This document shows, piece after piece, positions 5,257 through 6,478 of a stretch of DNA of 6,478 bases. Positions within the stretch are counted from its first letter, which is position 1. Each line of letters begins with the position of its first letter. The notes beneath the pieces were generated by a model. That model had not been told where the DNA came from, did not search any database, and saw nothing but the letters and a program-made list of their open reading frames with translations. The DNA is from an uncultured Spirochaetia bacterium (lineage in GTDB: Bacteria; Spirochaetota; UBA4802; JAGODF01), in assembly GCA_937967705.1 (NCBI GenBank), contig CALCJG010000464.1:1-6478 (forward strand), given 5' to 3'. A program made the translations under genes and the position numbers.

Positions 5257-5937
5257 GATTTTTCCCCGGTAAATTCTACCGCCTCTCGCATCTTTCCCGG
5301 AAAACACCCGGACGATTATTTTTTCAGTTTACATGTACCGCAGACGACATCTCCACGGCGCGGTAATATGTATTTCTTATCACATCAGCTGATTTGAATA
5401 GACCTTTTTTACTCAAAAGGCATATCGTATATGAATATATCGAGAAAGAAAAGAGCAGTCAAACACATTACGCAGAAAAACGAAAAATAAAATATGAACA
5501 CCCGTTCATTCACGACATGATACCCGCGTGAAAAAATGATCATCTGCAATAGAACACTCATCCTGCATGATACCTAAAAACGAATTATTAACATTCTGCC
5601 GCGCTGCACTGCGTCGAACTCTGACACCTGCTGCGACAGGGACTTATATATTGCACCCTGTTGGAACAGGCAACCTTCGGCTGCATTATAACATATCCCG
5701 CTAAATGTTCTTTTTATGAAACAAAAATCTCGTTATAGTATCACTATTTTTTGGAAAGTCATGATACATCGGTTTTTAGACTTATCCGCTTGAAATTCAT
5801 TTAATGGATATATACAGTAATTGGAAACATTTATAGATTTCCTGTCCTATAGCAGACTGTTTGTATGCAATAACTTTAAATTGTTTTAGGAATGGAATAT
5901 CTTGGATACCTTTTCACGACGGATAATATCCATTGAT
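5257..5937. other. Gene-free AT-rich stretch
   Basis: I see no supported gene, tRNA or rRNA. Small structures are present: CGGTA/TACCG (5267-5281) just after the MNT tail; the paired hairpins at 5494-5532; a palindrome ATGATCAT (5536-5543); and CCTGTT/AACAGG with a GG centre at about 5657-5670. A 19-codon basic reading frame (5431-5490) and a start-less 53-codon - strand frame (about 5580-5740) have nothing else to back them. TTGAAA (5790-5795) with TATACA (5811-5816) resembles a promoter, but its 15-base spacing is short and no gene follows closely. Confidence 0.4.
5494..5532. repeat. Two adjacent small hairpins
   Basis: ATGAAC (5494-5499) pairs with GTTCAT (5504-5509) around ACCC. Directly next to it, TTCACG (5509-5514) pairs with CGTGAA (5527-5532) around 12 bases. 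Both stems are perfect 6-bp repeats sharing one base, and a short A run follows. They may be part of an untranslated RNA or may be chance in AT-rich sequence. Confidence 0.3.
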
Positions 5938-5990
5938 AAATTTAAGGCCCCCGAAAAGGGTTTTTTTGCCTTAGGGGAGTCAACTTTCAG
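5938..5990 (+). repeat. Dispersed ~54-bp element, copy B
   Basis: This is the second copy of the element at 2508-2561, same orientation, one base shorter and with four transitions. The similarity stops sharply on both sides. Here the outer arms are better: TAAGGC pairs with GCCTTA, enclosing CCCC-GAAAA-GGG and the T7 run. As a + strand terminator it could stop readthrough from the MNT gene 680 bases upstream. It lies about 50 bases upstream of the likely promoter of the gene at 6140. Confidence 0.7.
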
Positions 5991-6037
5991 CAGTATCCAA
6001 CCCTTCCTGGAACCCACTCCGCCGTAAAGAATCGTTA

Positions 6038-6064
6038 TTGACCTCTTCGAAACAGTCTGATAAT
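6038..6064 (+). promoter_or_regulatory. Candidate promoter of the WD40-like exported protein gene
   Basis: TTGACC (6038-6043, 5 of 6) is followed after 15 bases by GATAAT (6059-6064, 5 of 6). Both hexamers are good but the spacing is short. Transcription would start near 6071, so the leader would begin with the alternative hairpins at 6075-6118. Confidence 0.4.
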
Positions 6065-6074
6065 AAACAGGAAT

Positions 6075-6118
6075 AGGGGAGTGTAACCCCTGCCGCCTGA
6101 CTTCAGGGGGGTTTGGGG
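6075..6118 (+). promoter_or_regulatory. Leader with mutually exclusive hairpins
   Basis: The single run CCCC (6087-6090) can pair with AGGGG (6075-6079, loop 7), with CAGGGG (6104-6109, as CCCCTG/CAGGGG, loop 11), or with the last GGGG (6115-6118). CCTGA/TCAGG (about 6096-6107) offers a further local stem. These pairings exclude one another, as in attenuators, but there is no T run to make one a terminator. The ribosome site GGAGGA (6132-6137) is outside the stems. Confidence 0.3.
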
Positions 6119-6139
6119 TCATTGGATTTCCGGAGGACC

Positions 6140-6478
6140 ATGAAACGACGCGTGACGAACATATTGAAAGCAGGGGTCGCTGCCCTCTCGCTCCTGGCGG
6201 CAGTATGGGCCGTTTCCGCTTTCGGCCATGACTATCTTTCCCTGAGGGGCCTCAGCTTTAGTCCTGACGGGAAGCGGATTGTCTTCCTGTCCGGGGTTTA
6301 TGATTTTCGAATTACCGACGATCTGGGCAAAACCTCCCGGAACTTCATATCGGAGGAGAGGACTCCGGGGTGCATTGCCTTCTTAAAAACCGGCACGATC
6401 GCTACCGGCCATCATGACGGCAGTATCATTGTTTATAACAGTAACGGTGTCATTGAAAAAACCTTAAAGGACCCGATG
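6140..6478 (+). CDS. Exported WD40/TolB-like beta-propeller protein (5' part, runs off the edge)
   Basis: The first 113 codons are present. A Sec signal peptide is clear: KRR, a hydrophobic core (about 9-24) and probable cleavage in AVSA-FG after residue 26. The mature protein opens with LSFSPDGKRIVFLSG (about 36-50), the SPDG strand motif of WD40/TolB-type propeller blades, then a second blade with CIAFLKTGTIATGHHDGSI and IVYNSNG. Such repeats make periplasmic or surface propeller scaffolds; no catalytic role can be read from this part. ATG 6140 is preceded by the strong site GGAGGA, but only 2 bases away, which is closer than usual; no better start exists nearby. No other gene is coupled to it in the window. 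Confidence 0.8.
   Translation, partial: MKRRVTNILKAGVAALSLLAAVWAVSAFGHDYLSLRGLSFSPDGKRIVFLSGVYDFRITDDLGKTSRNFISEERTPGCIAFLKTGTIATGHHDGSIIVYNSNGVIEKTLKDPM

Noticed and set aside
5431..5490. A 19-residue basic peptide frame
   Set aside because: Only a poor ribosome site about ten bases away, no promoter or context, and too short to distinguish from chance in AT-rich sequence.
5580..5740. A 53-codon - strand frame with reasonable-looking residues (YKSLSQQVSEFDAVQRGRM)
   Set aside because: No plausible start codon and no ribosome site; I could not tie it to a family. It may be part of a repeat and deserves only a database look.
5257..5880. Search for a HEPN toxin partner of the MNT protein
   Set aside because: No open frame of suitable length and no Rx4-6H-type motif was found on either strand, so no HEPN gene is claimed.
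5886..6122. A 78-codon - strand open frame covering repeat copy B
   Set aside because: Its central part (KAKKPFSG) recurs in translation at copy A only because the DNA repeat is shared; copy A soon runs into a stop, and no ribosome site or domain supports a protein.

Overview
The window looks like a piece of a diderm (Gram-negative) bacterial chromosome. Three genes carry Sec or lipoprotein signal peptides, promoters are of the sigma-70 type, and coding blocks are separated by long AT-richer gaps. A Desulfobacterota-like or Spirochaetota-like host fits the style of the small exported proteins and the loose lipobox, but the window cannot settle this.

Layout from left to right. (1) The 3' end of an unrecognised + strand gene stops at 143. 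(2) A + strand double-hotdog MaoC-family (R)-hydratase/dehydratase occupies 340-1212. (3) Convergent to it, a - strand lipoprotein (1312-2418) folds as a seven-bladed beta-propeller of the lactonase/YncE type, with a good promoter at 2476-2503. (4) Positions 2419-3250 have no intact gene. They hold one copy of a ~54-bp dispersed element (2508-2561) and a strongly decayed Fic-domain AMP-transferase (2883-3248, - strand) whose HPFMEGNGR active site is still readable across frameshifts. (5) Two - strand exported proteins follow: an unrecognised small helical protein (3251-3733) and a lipoprotein with a LIM-like zinc knuckle plus a DA1-like HExxH metallopeptidase domain (3820-4566). Each has its own promoter. 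(6) Divergent from these is a + strand MNT-type minimal nucleotidyltransferase (4936-5187). An in-frame amber codon cuts off its conserved C-terminal tail, which continues in the same frame to 5256. (7) A gene-free 880-base stretch follows, with small hairpins and the second copy of the dispersed element (5938-5990). (8) The start of a secreted WD40/TolB-type beta-propeller protein (6140 onward) runs off the right edge; its leader can form mutually exclusive hairpins.

No single operon or pathway ties the genes together. The centre reads as an accessory region: two exported or lipid-anchored proteins flanked by two damaged genes of AMP/nucleotide-transferring families (Fic and MNT), which are common in toxin-antitoxin modules, plus two copies of a non-coding element. 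The most useful observations are the reconstructable Fic relic, the amber-interrupted MNT gene, the repeat pair next to promoters of two beta-propeller genes, and the LIM-like/DA1 lipoprotein. I found no convincing new multi-gene system.
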